Part shown: one piece after another, positions 24,900 to 33,979 of the stretch
Numbering within the stretch: the first letter of the stretch is position 1
Layout: the number at the start of each line of letters is the position of its first letter
Origin: SAR86 cluster bacterium AG-422-P06
GTDB taxonomy: Bacteria > Pseudomonadota > Gammaproteobacteria > Magnimaribacterales > TMED112
NCBI GenBank assembly: GCA_003213455.1
Contig: QCMX01000006.1
Location: forward strand, 1 to 38,681
Reading direction: 5' to 3'
Length of the DNA stretch: 38,681 bases
Translations under genes and position numbers: made by a program
The notes under the pieces: model-generated
Told to the model about the DNA's origin: nothing
The model's database searches: none
What the model saw: only the letters and a program-made list of their open reading frames with translations

Positions 24900-25841
24900 A
24901 TGAACCTTAAAGTCTTTTATATTCCACTTAGCATTTCAGGATTATTCTTTTTTATTTATTTTTTATTAGCATCAACCACAAACTTCTTGTCTGTAGAGCC
25001 TGGCTATGCAATTGGTGAAATTTCTAGGTGGTGTGAGAGGATTAGTGGCGGCCATTTTAGAGAGCCAGCTAATGCTCTAAGCAACATTGGTTTTATGCTT
25101 ACAGGTTTGCTCATGTTTTGGATACTGGCAAATGAAAAAAAAGTAGAAGGCAGCAGATTTCATGGGCCAACTATTACTGCTCTTACCTATGCCACTGCTG
25201 CTGTATTCTTAGGTCCAGGCTCAATGCTTATGCATGGAACACATACTGCTTGGGGGCAATGGGCAGATTGGCTTAGCATGATAATGTGGATATCTATACC
25301 TTGGTTAGTCAATGTATTCAGTATCAATGATTGGAAAGAATCGCTCTTTTTGAAGACTTATTTAATGATTATTGGAATATATGGGATATTAAGTTGGTTC
25401 CTTGGGACAGGTCTTGGTATAAATTTCAACTTTTGGTTTCTCTCAATTTCTTTATGGACAATAACTGAAGTTTTACAGGCATTTTATACCCCAATAGTTA
25501 GATACTTATCAGGCTTTGTTGGTATTTTAGTTATGTCTGTCTTTGGTGTTTTCCCAAATGAGATTATTAATAATTTAGATCAGTTTTGGTGGATAGTTTT
25601 ATTTTGGATCCCAGCTGTCTTTATAGACAAAAAGCACAAAACAAATAAGAGATATTTCCCTTGGTACTGGTTGGGGATATTGTTCTATATGTCCGCATTT
25701 GCAATATGGTTACAAGGATACCCAGAACAGCCTTTATGTAATCCAGACTCTATTTTTCAGCCACATGCTATTTGGCATCTGTTAAGTGCTTGTGCCACTT
25801 TATCTTTCTTCTTTTTCTTTCGAACAGCTACAACTAAATAA
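24900..25841 (+). CDS. Alkaline-ceramidase-like membrane hydrolase (CREST)
   Basis: A 313-residue protein with seven or so transmembrane helices. The ATG at 24900 was chosen over a TTG at 24876 inside the previous gene. It has all five residues expected for the zinc site of alkaline ceramidases, with the right spacing: S108 and H112 (G-S-M-L-M-H), D123 eleven residues later, and H289-x3-H293 (H-A-I-W-H) near the C-terminus. It also has the W-C-E (44-46) and A-N-A-L-S-N-I-G (57-64) patterns of the first helices. It would cleave an amide bond in a lipid. True ceramide in this organism is not shown, so another N-acyl lipid is possible. Confidence 0.82.
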   Translation: MNLKVFYIPLSISGLFFFIYFLLASTTNFLSVEPGYAIGEISRWCERISGGHFREPANALSNIGFMLTGLLMFWILANEKKVEGSRFHGPTITALTYATAAVFLGPGSMLMHGTHTAWGQWADWLSMIMWISIPWLVNVFSINDWKESLFLKTYLMIIGIYGILSWFLGTGLGINFNFWFLSISLWTITEVLQAFYTPIVRYLSGFVGILVMSVFGVFPNEIINNLDQFWWIVLFWIPAVFIDKKHKTNKRYFPWYWLGILFYMSAFAIWLQGYPEQPLCNPDSIFQPHAIWHLLSACATLSFFFFFRTATTK

Positions 25842-25859
25842 TTCTATTAGAATAAAAGA

Positions 25860-26708
25860 ATGACAGAATTAACTGTTACACAAACCTTATCTATAGGTTT
25901 GCCTATAGCCTTTCTTATAATTTTGCTTGAGGCAGGAATCTCCTCTTGGCAAAAGAAAAATTTATACACCAAAAAAGACACCTTATGCACTCTTGGTCTT
26001 TTGGCAGGCAATATGGCGGCAGTTTTTATGACCAAAGGAGCTACACTAGCTTTCCATATTTTTTTGTATCAATTTAGGGTTTTTGATTTAGCTGCATATA
26101 TTCCTATTTGGGTCATGTGGCTTCTCTCATTTCTTTTGATTGACCTAGTTTTTTATTTTTATCACAGGATGTCGCATCGTATTAGTTTTCTGTGGGCCAT
26201 ACATATGAGTCATCACTCAAGCCAAGAAATGAATTTTGCAGTTTCATTTAGACAGGCTTGGTTTGGCCCAATTTCTAAAGTGCCTTTCTTTATGGTGTTG
26301 CCACTTTTGGGGTTTGATCCAACAATTATTGCTGTAGCAGGTGCTTTGAGCACATTATGGGGTATTGTTGGTCATACTCAAATGATCAAATCTCTTGGGC
26401 CTCTTGAGCTAATACTAAATACACCATCTCATCATCGCGTTCATCATGGCGCTAATAGTCAGTATATTGATAAAAATTACGGAAACTTATTAATTATTTG
26501 GGATAAATTTTTTGGAACTTTTGAGCCTGAAAAAGAAAAAGTGAAATACGGACTAGTAAAAAATGTTAATACCTATAACCCAGTAAAAATTACTTTCATG
26601 GCATGGCAAGATATAATAAAGAATATGCGTCATTCAGATAACACAGCACAAGCACTGAAATATTTATTTGGACCTCCAAACACAAAACAAAGGGGTGGGT
26701 TGCAATGA
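25860..26708 (+). CDS. Fatty acid hydroxylase / sterol desaturase family protein
   Basis: A 282-residue integral membrane di-iron oxygenase. The eight-histidine pattern is visible: H102-x3-H106 (YHRMSH), H115-x2-H118-H119 (HMSHH), and H191-H192-x2-H195-H196 (HHRVHH), with extra His between. Four hydrophobic helices carry these. Members hydroxylate or desaturate lipid chains or sterols; in bacteria some act on sphingolipid or ornithine lipid chains. It follows the ceramidase-like gene by 18 bases, so both may act on the same lipid. It overlaps the next gene by four bases. Confidence 0.9.
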   Translation: MTELTVTQTLSIGLPIAFLIILLEAGISSWQKKNLYTKKDTLCTLGLLAGNMAAVFMTKGATLAFHIFLYQFRVFDLAAYIPIWVMWLLSFLLIDLVFYFYHRMSHRISFLWAIHMSHHSSQEMNFAVSFRQAWFGPISKVPFFMVLPLLGFDPTIIAVAGALSTLWGIVGHTQMIKSLGPLELILNTPSHHRVHHGANSQYIDKNYGNLLIIWDKFFGTFEPEKEKVKYGLVKNVNTYNPVKITFMAWQDIIKNMRHSDNTAQALKYLFGPPNTKQRGGLQ

Positions 26709-27001
26709 GAAAATTAGGGCTAGGCTTAGCTTATTTGTGCATATATACAACACCAATTCAAATTGGCATCATAATTTGGCAACTAATAATAATCTTCACA
26801 AGTGATTACACCTTTTTAGGCATGTCTACTAAAGAATTTCTCGTGGATAATCTAAAGTTTTTACACGATTGGGTTTACTCTTGGTTTTGGAACGCTCTTC
26901 TAGATTTTCTCTATCAATTCCCTGCTGTCATTATGAGTACACTTAAGACAATAGTTAATTATTATTTGGGCTTTTGGTTATTAGATAAGTGTAAAAATTA
27001 A
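26705..27001 (+). CDS. Small membrane protein
   Basis: A 98-residue hypothetical protein with two hydrophobic segments (about 8-33 and 55-90) and many aromatic residues (W, F, Y). No family was recognised. It overlaps both neighbours (four bases with the hydroxylase, one base with the alpha/beta hydrolase), so it is part of the same translational unit. It may be an accessory subunit of one of those membrane enzymes. Confidence 0.6.
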   Translation: MRKLGLGLAYLCIYTTPIQIGIIIWQLIIIFTSDYTFLGMSTKEFLVDNLKFLHDWVYSWFWNALLDFLYQFPAVIMSTLKTIVNYYLGFWLLDKCKN

Positions 27002-27699
27002 TGAGAATAATTTTATTGCTCATTAGCATAGGCATTCTAAATGCAGATACTTTGAGCGAGCTAAATGAAATAAATGCATCAGATGGCCCTTTTATTGCAG
27101 GAAAGAAGCTAACAAAACTCAAACCTGGCATTCATTATTTGGAAGAGAAGAATACAGAACAGAGCGAGCTAGTAATAGCCGTTCATGGTTGGAAAACCAA
27201 AGGATTTGAATGGGTTTATCCGCTCCTTGAGCTTAATAAAGAAGAAAATAGGATTGCTTTTTTTCGCTGGAAAACAACAGGCTGCCCTAATAAGGCGACT
27301 GAACAATTGCTTAACATTATCAATCGTCAATTACCAAACTATGACAAGATTGTTCTTATGGGACACAGTTATGGCGGGATAATACTGGCTAACTTAATGC
27401 AGGAAGATTTTTCTAAACAAATAGATATGCATATTATTGCTTCTGGTATTTCAGGTGACCCAAGGTTAAATTCTTTTTGTGGCTATGAGGCTCCAACTAA
27501 AACGGGTGTAAATGTAAATGGTTATCAGTGGATGACACAAAAAAATCTTGATGGCGCATTTAAAGACTTAAGAACAGATACACAAATTCAGAATATAGAA
27601 GGAGTTTCTGCTGTAAGGTTGCCAGAAGAATATAAAGGTAATACATTATCACACAACCGGTCTATAAGTTGGCTGGTAGATTTTTTAAACTCTAATTAG
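27001..27699 (+). CDS. Secreted alpha/beta hydrolase
   Basis: A 232-residue protein with a signal peptide (about 1-15, ending L-N-A-D) and an alpha/beta hydrolase core. It has H62-G-W (oxyanion region) after strand 3 and the nucleophile elbow G-H-S123-Y-G-G. A C-terminal histidine in L-S-H-N-R-S is a candidate catalytic His. Lipase or esterase activity in the periplasm is the likely type. It overlaps the small membrane protein gene (TAATG) in a lipid-related cluster. Confidence 0.82.
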   Translation: MRIILLLISIGILNADTLSELNEINASDGPFIAGKKLTKLKPGIHYLEEKNTEQSELVIAVHGWKTKGFEWVYPLLELNKEENRIAFFRWKTTGCPNKATEQLLNIINRQLPNYDKIVLMGHSYGGIILANLMQEDFSKQIDMHIIASGISGDPRLNSFCGYEAPTKTGVNVNGYQWMTQKNLDGAFKDLRTDTQIQNIEGVSAVRLPEEYKGNTLSHNRSISWLVDFLNSN

Positions 27700-27701
27700 A
27701 T

Positions 27702-28676
27702 ATGCTGCCTAAAATTTTAGAAAACAATTTATCTGTGCCAGTAGTGGGCGCTCCGTTATTTATTATTTCTAGACCACAGTTAGTTATTGCGCAATGCAAA
27801 GCTGGAGTCGTGGGATCTTTCCCTGCTCTAAATGCTAGACCACAAGAATTATTATCTGATTGGATAAAAGAAATTAAAGACGAGCTAGGACAATTTAAAG
27901 AAGATAACCCTGACAAGCCTGTAGCACCTTTTGCAGTAAACCAGATTTGCCACCTTTCTAACGATAGGCTTTTTAAAGATGTAGAGACATGTGTTAAACA
28001 TGAAGCTCCCATAATAATCACTTCACTTAGACCGCCAGAAGACCTAGTAAAAGCGATACATTCATATGGTGGTTTAGTTTTTCATGACGTTATTAGTACA
28101 AGGCATGCACAAAAAGCTGTTGAACAGGGAGTAGATGGTTTAATTCTTGTTTGTGCTGGAGCAGGAGGACATGCTGGAGCACTTTCTCCTTTTGCCTTGC
28201 TTAGGGAAACACGCGAATGGTACGATGGGACAATCTTGCTCTCAGGGTCAATATCAGATGGCCACTCTGTAGCTAGTGCTATCGCCATGGGTGCAGATCT
28301 TGCTTATATTGGAACACGTTTTATTGCCACAGAAGAATCAGAAGCAGATGATGGATATAAAAAAATGTTAATTGAATCAGCAGCTAAAGACATAGTTTAT
28401 ACAAACTACTTTAGTGGAGTGCCTGGCAACTACCTAAGTCCATCAGTGGAAAAGGCGGGAATGGATCCTTTAGCTTTACCGGAAGCAGACAAGACTAAGA
28501 TGAACTTCAATTCAGGCGGCAATGCGTCAGCAAAAGTATGGAAAGATATTTATGGTTCAGGACAAGGCATCAATGCTATTAAAGACTCACCAAAAGTAGC
28601 AGACCTAGTTGAACAAATGAAAACGGAATTTCAGCAAGCAAGAAGCGAATTTAGCGCTAAATCTAATAATTACTAA
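27702..28676 (+). CDS. NAD(P)H-dependent flavin oxidoreductase (nitronate monooxygenase family)
   Basis: A 324-residue TIM-barrel FMN enzyme. Family traits are the opening P-V-V-G-A-P-L-F (FMN site), the G-V-V-G-S-F-P strand, the helix with D-V-I-S-T-R-H-A, and the A-G-A-G-G-H-A-G motif with the catalytic-region His, then I-A-M-G-A-D-L-A-Y-I-G-T-R-F binding the FMN phosphate. It would oxidise nitronates or reduce quinone-like acceptors; the exact reaction is open. It begins two bases after the alpha/beta hydrolase. Confidence 0.9.
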   Translation: MLPKILENNLSVPVVGAPLFIISRPQLVIAQCKAGVVGSFPALNARPQELLSDWIKEIKDELGQFKEDNPDKPVAPFAVNQICHLSNDRLFKDVETCVKHEAPIIITSLRPPEDLVKAIHSYGGLVFHDVISTRHAQKAVEQGVDGLILVCAGAGGHAGALSPFALLRETREWYDGTILLSGSISDGHSVASAIAMGADLAYIGTRFIATEESEADDGYKKMLIESAAKDIVYTNYFSGVPGNYLSPSVEKAGMDPLALPEADKTKMNFNSGGNASAKVWKDIYGSGQGINAIKDSPKVADLVEQMKTEFQQARSEFSAKSNNY

Positions 28677-28708
28677 AAAAAGATTCCTCCTTCAAGTATA
28701 ATAATTTT

Positions 28709-29497
28709 GTGGAAATAGCAGCTTTTACAATCTCAATTTTTGCCTTAGTAATAGGCTTATTAGCTCTAGGGCTCGCTATGCGTGCTTTATACATTATTGG
28801 TGTTAATGCTGGCCTTGATAAACAATTTGAAGCTGAGCCAAAACAAACTCCAGCACCAGTAACTATAAAAAAAGAATTTAAACAGCCTTTGCGCAAAGAA
28901 GGTAACAAAATAATTTATAACGAAGACCCTCTGATTTATGTAATAGAAGATTTTATTTCAGATGATGAATGCAACCACTTTGTTGAAGCTTCAAATACTA
29001 AGCTTGAAAGAGCAAAAACAATTGGAGGTAAAGATGGAATTTACCACGAAAATAGAACTGGAAGTAATTGCTGGTTACCACACAATCATTCAAATTTAAC
29101 AACTGAAGTTGGACAGAGGATTGCAGACTTAATTGGATTCCCATTAAAAAATGCTGAATCTTTTCAGATAGTTTACTATACAGGCGGTACTCAATATAAC
29201 GACCACCATGATGCATTTAACGATGCAACCGATGAAGGAAAAAAACACTTAAAAAGAGGCGGCCAAAGAATTTACACAGCTATCGCTTATCTAAATGATG
29301 TTGAAGAAGGTGGAGATACTGAATTTAGAGATCTGAATATATCCATTAAACCAAAAAAAGGGTCAATTTTGGTTTGGAAAAACGTTTTACCTGGAACAAC
29401 AAAAGTACATCCATTATCGCTGCATGCAGGGAGGCCTGTTACTGGCGGTGAAAAATATGCCTTCAACCTTTGGTTTAGAGAAAACAAATTTGTTTGA
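28709..29497 (+). CDS. Membrane-anchored prolyl-4-hydroxylase-like 2OG-Fe(II) dioxygenase
   Basis: A 262-residue protein starting at GTG. The N-terminus (about residues 4-30) is a transmembrane anchor. The catalytic domain (about 70-260) has the iron triad H166-x-D168 and H239, and K249 for 2-oxoglutarate. Conserved prolyl-4-hydroxylase motifs are G-G-Q-R-I-Y-T-A, Y-L-N-D-V, G-G-D-T-E-F, and H-A-G-R-P-V. A TATAAT lies 6 bases before the GTG, so the gene may have its own leaderless transcript. The protein target is unknown. It is followed 3 bases later by uvrD. Confidence 0.9.
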   Translation: MEIAAFTISIFALVIGLLALGLAMRALYIIGVNAGLDKQFEAEPKQTPAPVTIKKEFKQPLRKEGNKIIYNEDPLIYVIEDFISDDECNHFVEASNTKLERAKTIGGKDGIYHENRTGSNCWLPHNHSNLTTEVGQRIADLIGFPLKNAESFQIVYYTGGTQYNDHHDAFNDATDEGKKHLKRGGQRIYTAIAYLNDVEEGGDTEFRDLNISIKPKKGSILVWKNVLPGTTKVHPLSLHAGRPVTGGEKYAFNLWFRENKFV

Positions 29498-29500
29498 TAA

Positions 29501-31672
29501 ATGGATGTATCTTATATCCTTGATGATCTGAATGATGCGCAACGCGAAGCAGTCACTTCAGAATCAAAAAAGCTTCTTGTATTAGCAGGAGCAGGTTCAG
29601 GCAAAACAAAAGTTCTAGTACACAGAATAGCCTGGCTTATTAAAGCACTCTCAAACTCTACTCATAGCATTCTCTCAGTTACTTTTACAAACAAAGCAGC
29701 AAATGAAATGACAGGCAGAATTGAAAGCATTCTTGATCAGCCAATACCAGAAATGTGGTGCGGCACATTTCACTCAATCTCAAACCGCCTATTACGTCGA
29801 CACTACAAAGAGGCAGGGCTTGAAAAAGATTTCAATATTTTAGATAGCGATGACCAGCTAAGAATAATCAAAAGAAATTTAAAAGATTTAGATATTGATG
29901 AAGATCAATGGCCAGCAGAAAAAGTTAGGTGGCAAATAAATAACTGGAAGGATGAAGCTTTAAGACCCAAAGATGTTGATGATAAAGGGGATTTTAATTT
30001 AGAAACCTTAAAAAGAATTTATACCTACTACGAAAACTATATGCAAAAAGAAAACCTGATAGATTTCGCAGAATTAATTTTAAGGTCCTATGAGTTAGTA
30101 AGAGACAACAAAGAAATAAAAAAGCTTTATCAAAGTAAATTTAGAAATATTCTTATAGATGAATTTCAAGACACAAACGAAATTCAATTTAAATGGATCA
30201 AGAATTTAACCGGTGATGAATCAACAGTAACGGCAGTAGGCGATGATGATCAGTCTATCTATGGCTGGCGTGGAGCAAAAATTGAAAATATCAACAAGTT
30301 TTCGAAAGAGAAAGAGACTTCGATTGTTAGGTTGGAGCAGAACTACAGGTCAACACAAAAGATTCTTAATGCTGCAAATGCTGTCATAGGAAAAAACTCT
30401 AATAGGCTGGGAAAGAAGTTGTGGACTGAAGGCAATGAGGGCGATCCAATAGAAGTTTATGAAGCATACAATGAACAAGAAGAAGCGAATTACATAGCAG
30501 AAAATGTACATAGAATATTTGCAGGAGGAGATTGTTATAAAGATATAGCAGTTCTTTATCGCTCAAATGCGCAATCCAGAACCATTGAAGAATATTTGTT
30601 GAGGCAGAATTTGCCATACGTCATTTATGGCGGTGTTAGATTCTATGAGAGGCTAGAAATAAAGAATGTTCTTTCCTACTTAAGACTTATTGTTAATAGA
30701 AATGATAATTCAGCATTTGAAAGAGCTATTGGGGCGCCAACAAGAGGCATAGGAGAAAAGACGCTAGAAACAATCAGAACATATGGGCTTGAAAACGAAC
30801 TATCATTATTTAGTTCATGTAAAGGCCTAATCAAAGATGAGATTATTAAAGGCAAAGCAGCCAACTCCCTACAGCTATTCATTAATTTTATAGAAAGTTG
30901 TGCAGAGACAATAAATGACCTTCCCTCAGATGAATTTGTAGAAAAGGTAATCAATGAAAGCGGCTTGATAGATCATCATATGAAAGAAAAAGGGGAGAAA
31001 GGCAGAATCAGAATTGAGAATATTAATGAGCTCATCTCAGCACTTAAGTCTTTTGAACTTATAAATAAGCATGAGGACCTTTCTGACTATGATTCCTTTA
31101 TTGCAGCATTTTTAAGCTCAGTTTCACTAGACATGGGTGAAACACAGGCCTCGAAGACCGATGATGCTGTACAGCTTATGACCATGCATTCTGCCAAAGG
31201 ATTAGAATATAAGTACGTCTTTATGGTAGGAATGGAAGAATCTCTTTTTCCACATTCAAGATCCATGGAAAATCTTAATGAGCTCGAAGAGGAAAGGCGC
31301 CTTTGTTATGTCGGCATAACAAGAGCAAGAAATAAACTATTTTTAACATACACAGAATTTAGGAGGCTATATGGGCAAGACTCCTATAACCCTCCTTCTA
31401 GGTTTATAAATGAAATTCCTCAAGAATGTTTGGAATTTGTGAGGCCCAAACAAACATACAAAAATTCATATTATGGCTCCGTTGTTTCAGAGAATTTAAG
31501 TCAAGGCGGCAATGAATATGGTCTAGGGGATCGAGTTATGCATAAAAGTTTTGGGGAGGGGGTAATCTTGAGCATTGAAGGTCAAAGTGATTCTGCTCGT
31601 GTTCAAATTCATTTTGATTCAGCAGGTACAAAATGGCTTGTTATGGCATATGCAAATTTAGAAAAGCTATGA
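29501..31672 (+). CDS. uvrD: DNA helicase II UvrD
   Basis: A 723-residue SF1A helicase closely following E. coli UvrD in length and order. The N-terminus is M-D-V-S-Y-I-L-D-D-L-N-D-A-Q-R-E-A-V (Q motif); Walker A is A-G-A-G-S-G-K35-T; motif II is D-E-F-Q-D-T; motif III is G-D-D-D-Q-S-I-Y-G-W-R-G; motif V/VI is T-M-H-S-A-K-G-L-E and Y-V-G-I-T-R-A. A C-terminal Tudor-like RNA-polymerase-binding segment (G-D-R-V-M-H-K-S-F-G-E-G) is present. It unwinds DNA in excision and mismatch repair. Its stop overlaps the lipB start (ATGA). Confidence 0.97.
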   Translation: MDVSYILDDLNDAQREAVTSESKKLLVLAGAGSGKTKVLVHRIAWLIKALSNSTHSILSVTFTNKAANEMTGRIESILDQPIPEMWCGTFHSISNRLLRRHYKEAGLEKDFNILDSDDQLRIIKRNLKDLDIDEDQWPAEKVRWQINNWKDEALRPKDVDDKGDFNLETLKRIYTYYENYMQKENLIDFAELILRSYELVRDNKEIKKLYQSKFRNILIDEFQDTNEIQFKWIKNLTGDESTVTAVGDDDQSIYGWRGAKIENINKFSKEKETSIVRLEQNYRSTQKILNAANAVIGKNSNRLGKKLWTEGNEGDPIEVYEAYNEQEEANYIAENVHRIFAGGDCYKDIAVLYRSNAQSRTIEEYLLRQNLPYVIYGGVRFYERLEIKNVLSYLRLIVNRNDNSAFERAIGAPTRGIGEKTLETIRTYGLENELSLFSSCKGLIKDEIIKGKAANSLQLFINFIESCAETINDLPSDEFVEKVINESGLIDHHMKEKGEKGRIRIENINELISALKSFELINKHEDLSDYDSFIAAFLSSVSLDMGETQASKTDDAVQLMTMHSAKGLEYKYVFMVGMEESLFPHSRSMENLNELEEERRLCYVGITRARNKLFLTYTEFRRLYGQDSYNPPSRFINEIPQECLEFVRPKQTYKNSYYGSVVSENLSQGGNEYGLGDRVMHKSFGEGVILSIEGQSDSARVQIHFDSAGTKWLVMAYANLEKL

Positions 31673-32268
31673 AAAATCTTCAAATAAAAGAGCTTGGCCT
31701 AGTAAATTTTGAAGAAACCTACCAAGCAATGTTGGAATTGATTGCCACTAAGCCAAATTATCATTCAATTTGGTTGCTTGAGCACAATCCTGTTTTTACT
31801 ATTGGCATTAGTGAAAAAAATATCCGAGAAGATAAGACGAGAACCCCACCATTCCTAAAAACAGATAGAGGAGGAAAAACAACTTTTCATGGCCCAGGCC
31901 AATTAGTGCTTTACTTTATACTCAATATGAAAGGTTTGCCTTTCCCGCCAACCAAACTTACCAGCAAAATTCTAGAGAATGCTTTAGAGGTTCTAGAGGG
32001 TCTTGGTCTTAAGGGCAATATTCAAGAAAAAGACCCTGGAATTTTTATAGAAGGTAAGAAAGTTGCATCAATAGGCATGAGGATAAAGAAAAACTATTCT
32101 TACCATGGGCTAAGTGTGAATATTGACACAGATCTGCAGACATTTAATACAATTAAACCTTGCGGATTAGATGTAGAGGCTTGTAATCTAAAAGATTATA
32201 TAGATATTAATGGACTGGAGCTTAAGGATAAGCTCTTAGCAAAATATAAAAAAATACTTACAAAATGA
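31669..32268 (+). CDS. lipB: Octanoyltransferase LipB
   Basis: A 199-residue enzyme that moves octanoate from acyl carrier protein to lipoyl domains. The ATG at 31669 overlaps the uvrD stop; an upstream in-frame ATG at 31633 lies inside uvrD and was rejected. Key motifs are D-R-G-G-K, F-H74-G-P-G-Q-L-V, Lys131 (K-K-V-A-S-I-G) and Cys165 (K-P-C-G-L), the catalytic Lys/Cys pair. It overlaps lipA by four bases, forming a lipoate synthesis unit. Confidence 0.95.
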   Translation: MKNLQIKELGLVNFEETYQAMLELIATKPNYHSIWLLEHNPVFTIGISEKNIREDKTRTPPFLKTDRGGKTTFHGPGQLVLYFILNMKGLPFPPTKLTSKILENALEVLEGLGLKGNIQEKDPGIFIEGKKVASIGMRIKKNYSYHGLSVNIDTDLQTFNTIKPCGLDVEACNLKDYIDINGLELKDKLLAKYKKILTK

Positions 32269-33239
32269 GAGACCTAATACCAACAGTTAAAATTACAAAT
32301 CATGCTGGAGTTAAATCTATAAAAGATGGTATGAAAAGTAACTCATACTCAAATATTGAAAGAGAAAAAAAGCCAAGCTGGATAAGAATGACAGCCAATC
32401 AAGCTAATCAAAATTACACATTAATCAAAAATAAAGTAAAGCATCTTAATTTGAGTACAGTATGCGAGGAAGCTAAGTGCCCAAACCTATCAGAATGCTG
32501 GTCACGAGGGACAGCTACTTTTATGTTAATGGGTGATACATGTACTAGAGCTTGCCAATTTTGCTCAGTCAACACAGGAAACCCTAAAGGCTGGCTAGAC
32601 AAAGAGGAGCCTAGTAAGATTGCTGAGACCATAGCTGTTATGGACCTAAAATACATTGTTCTTACATGTGTTAATAGAGATGACATAAGTGATGGAGGAG
32701 CACAACACTTTGCAGATACAGTAAACGCGATTAAAAAATTAAGCCCGAAAACCGAAGTTGAAGTGCTTACATCCGATTTTAATGGCGCATATGATTCTGT
32801 TGAAACAGTGGTAAATTCACCAATAAAAGTCTTTGCACAAAACATAGAGACAGTTGAAAGACTTACACACCCTATACGTGATCCCAGAGCTGGCTACAAA
32901 AAGACTTTAGATGTATTACAGATGGCAAAAGAAATAAATGCAGACATGATTACTAAATCGAGCATAATTCTCGGCCTAGGTGAAAAAGAAGAAGAAATTT
33001 ACCAAACCTTTAAGGACTTAAGAGATCATAGTGTTGATATCGTTACATTAGGACAATACCTCAGACCCACACTTAATCATCATCCAATTGATAGATGGGT
33101 GACACCAGAAGAATTTGATCTTTACAGAAAAGTGGGACTAAAATATGGTTTTTTAGAAGTGATTTCTAGTCCTATGGCTAGATCTAGTTATCGAGCAGAG
33201 AGAGCTCTAGACTTCAATAATGCAGGAATAAAAGTATGA
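32265..33239 (+). CDS. lipA: Lipoyl synthase LipA
   Basis: A 324-residue radical-SAM enzyme that inserts two sulfurs into protein-bound octanoyl groups. The auxiliary cluster cysteines are C67, C72 and C78 (C-x4-C-x5-C), the radical-SAM cysteines are C93, C97 and C100 (C-x3-C-x2-C), and the C-terminal R-S-S-Y-R-A-E supplies the serine ligand of the auxiliary cluster. Its start overlaps lipB and its stop overlaps yaaA, both by ATGA. Note that the usual neighbour genes dacA and ybeD are absent. Confidence 0.97.
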   Translation: MRDLIPTVKITNHAGVKSIKDGMKSNSYSNIEREKKPSWIRMTANQANQNYTLIKNKVKHLNLSTVCEEAKCPNLSECWSRGTATFMLMGDTCTRACQFCSVNTGNPKGWLDKEEPSKIAETIAVMDLKYIVLTCVNRDDISDGGAQHFADTVNAIKKLSPKTEVEVLTSDFNGAYDSVETVVNSPIKVFAQNIETVERLTHPIRDPRAGYKKTLDVLQMAKEINADMITKSSIILGLGEKEEEIYQTFKDLRDHSVDIVTLGQYLRPTLNHHPIDRWVTPEEFDLYRKVGLKYGFLEVISSPMARSSYRAERALDFNNAGIKV

Positions 33240-33979
33240 TCGTAATTTCGCCAGCAAAAAGATTAGCAGCCAACAAAAGTGATAGCTTATTAGAGGCAAC
33301 AATACCAGTCTTCAAAAAGGAGGCCGATCACTTGGCAGAACAATTAGCAAAGTTAAGCACAGAAGAACTAAGCTCAATGATGAAAGTGAGTGAAAGCATA
33401 GCTGAACTTAATGCTAATAGATTTAGAAATTGGAATAAAAACGACGCTGTAGAAAAAAGAGCAATTTTTCAATTTGAGGGGGATGTTTTTAAGCATCTTG
33501 GAGCAAATGACTTAAATGAAGATCAAATTCAATATATGAATAACAATCTTAGAATATTGTCAGGGATATATGGATTGCTGAAACCGTCTGATGAAATGAA
33601 CCCGTACAGATTAGAAATGGGAACAAGACACAATTTTAGTGGTTCAGTAAGTCTGTATGAGTTCTGGGGCAATAAAATTGCAAAAGAGCTTTCCGATGAG
33701 CTCGGTAATGCATATTTATTTAATTTAGCTTCGGAAGAATATTTTAGCTCTGTTAGTAAATTTCTAAATTCTGAAAAAATTATCAACTTTAGATTTCTAA
33801 CCCTGAGCAATGGCAAAGCGAAAGTTGTAGGAGTTATTGCAAAACGTGCAAGAGGTGAGATGGCTAAGTATTTGATTCAGAATAAGGTCGCAGCCAACGA
33901 GGGAATCGAAAAATTTTCAGCCCTAGGATTTGAATTTAAAGAATTCAAGGATAATTGTTATACCTTTATTAGCTCTTAG
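33236..33979 (+). CDS. yaaA: Peroxide stress protein YaaA (DUF328)
   Basis: A 247-residue protein matching E. coli YaaA, which lowers free iron under peroxide stress and binds DNA. The family signature M-I-V-I-S-P-A-K at the start, S-E-x-I-A-E-L-N-A-x-R, the central Y-G-L-L-K-P-S-D, the Y-R-L-E-M-G-T-R motif, and A-R-G-x-M-A near the C-terminus are all present. Cotranscription with lipA, whose clusters are oxidation-sensitive, makes biological sense. The 3' end overlaps a 51-residue minus-strand ORF by 11 bases. Confidence 0.93.
   Translation: MIVISPAKRLAANKSDSLLEATIPVFKKEADHLAEQLAKLSTEELSSMMKVSESIAELNANRFRNWNKNDAVEKRAIFQFEGDVFKHLGANDLNEDQIQYMNNNLRILSGIYGLLKPSDEMNPYRLEMGTRHNFSGSVSLYEFWGNKIAKELSDELGNAYLFNLASEEYFSSVSKFLNSEKIINFRFLTLSNGKAKVVGVIAKRARGEMAKYLIQNKVAANEGIEKFSALGFEFKEFKDNCYTFISS

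Noticed and set aside
32414-32845. 143-residue minus-strand ORF within lipA
   Set aside because: Antisense to a fully conserved radical-SAM enzyme; the frame is a by-product of lipA codon use.
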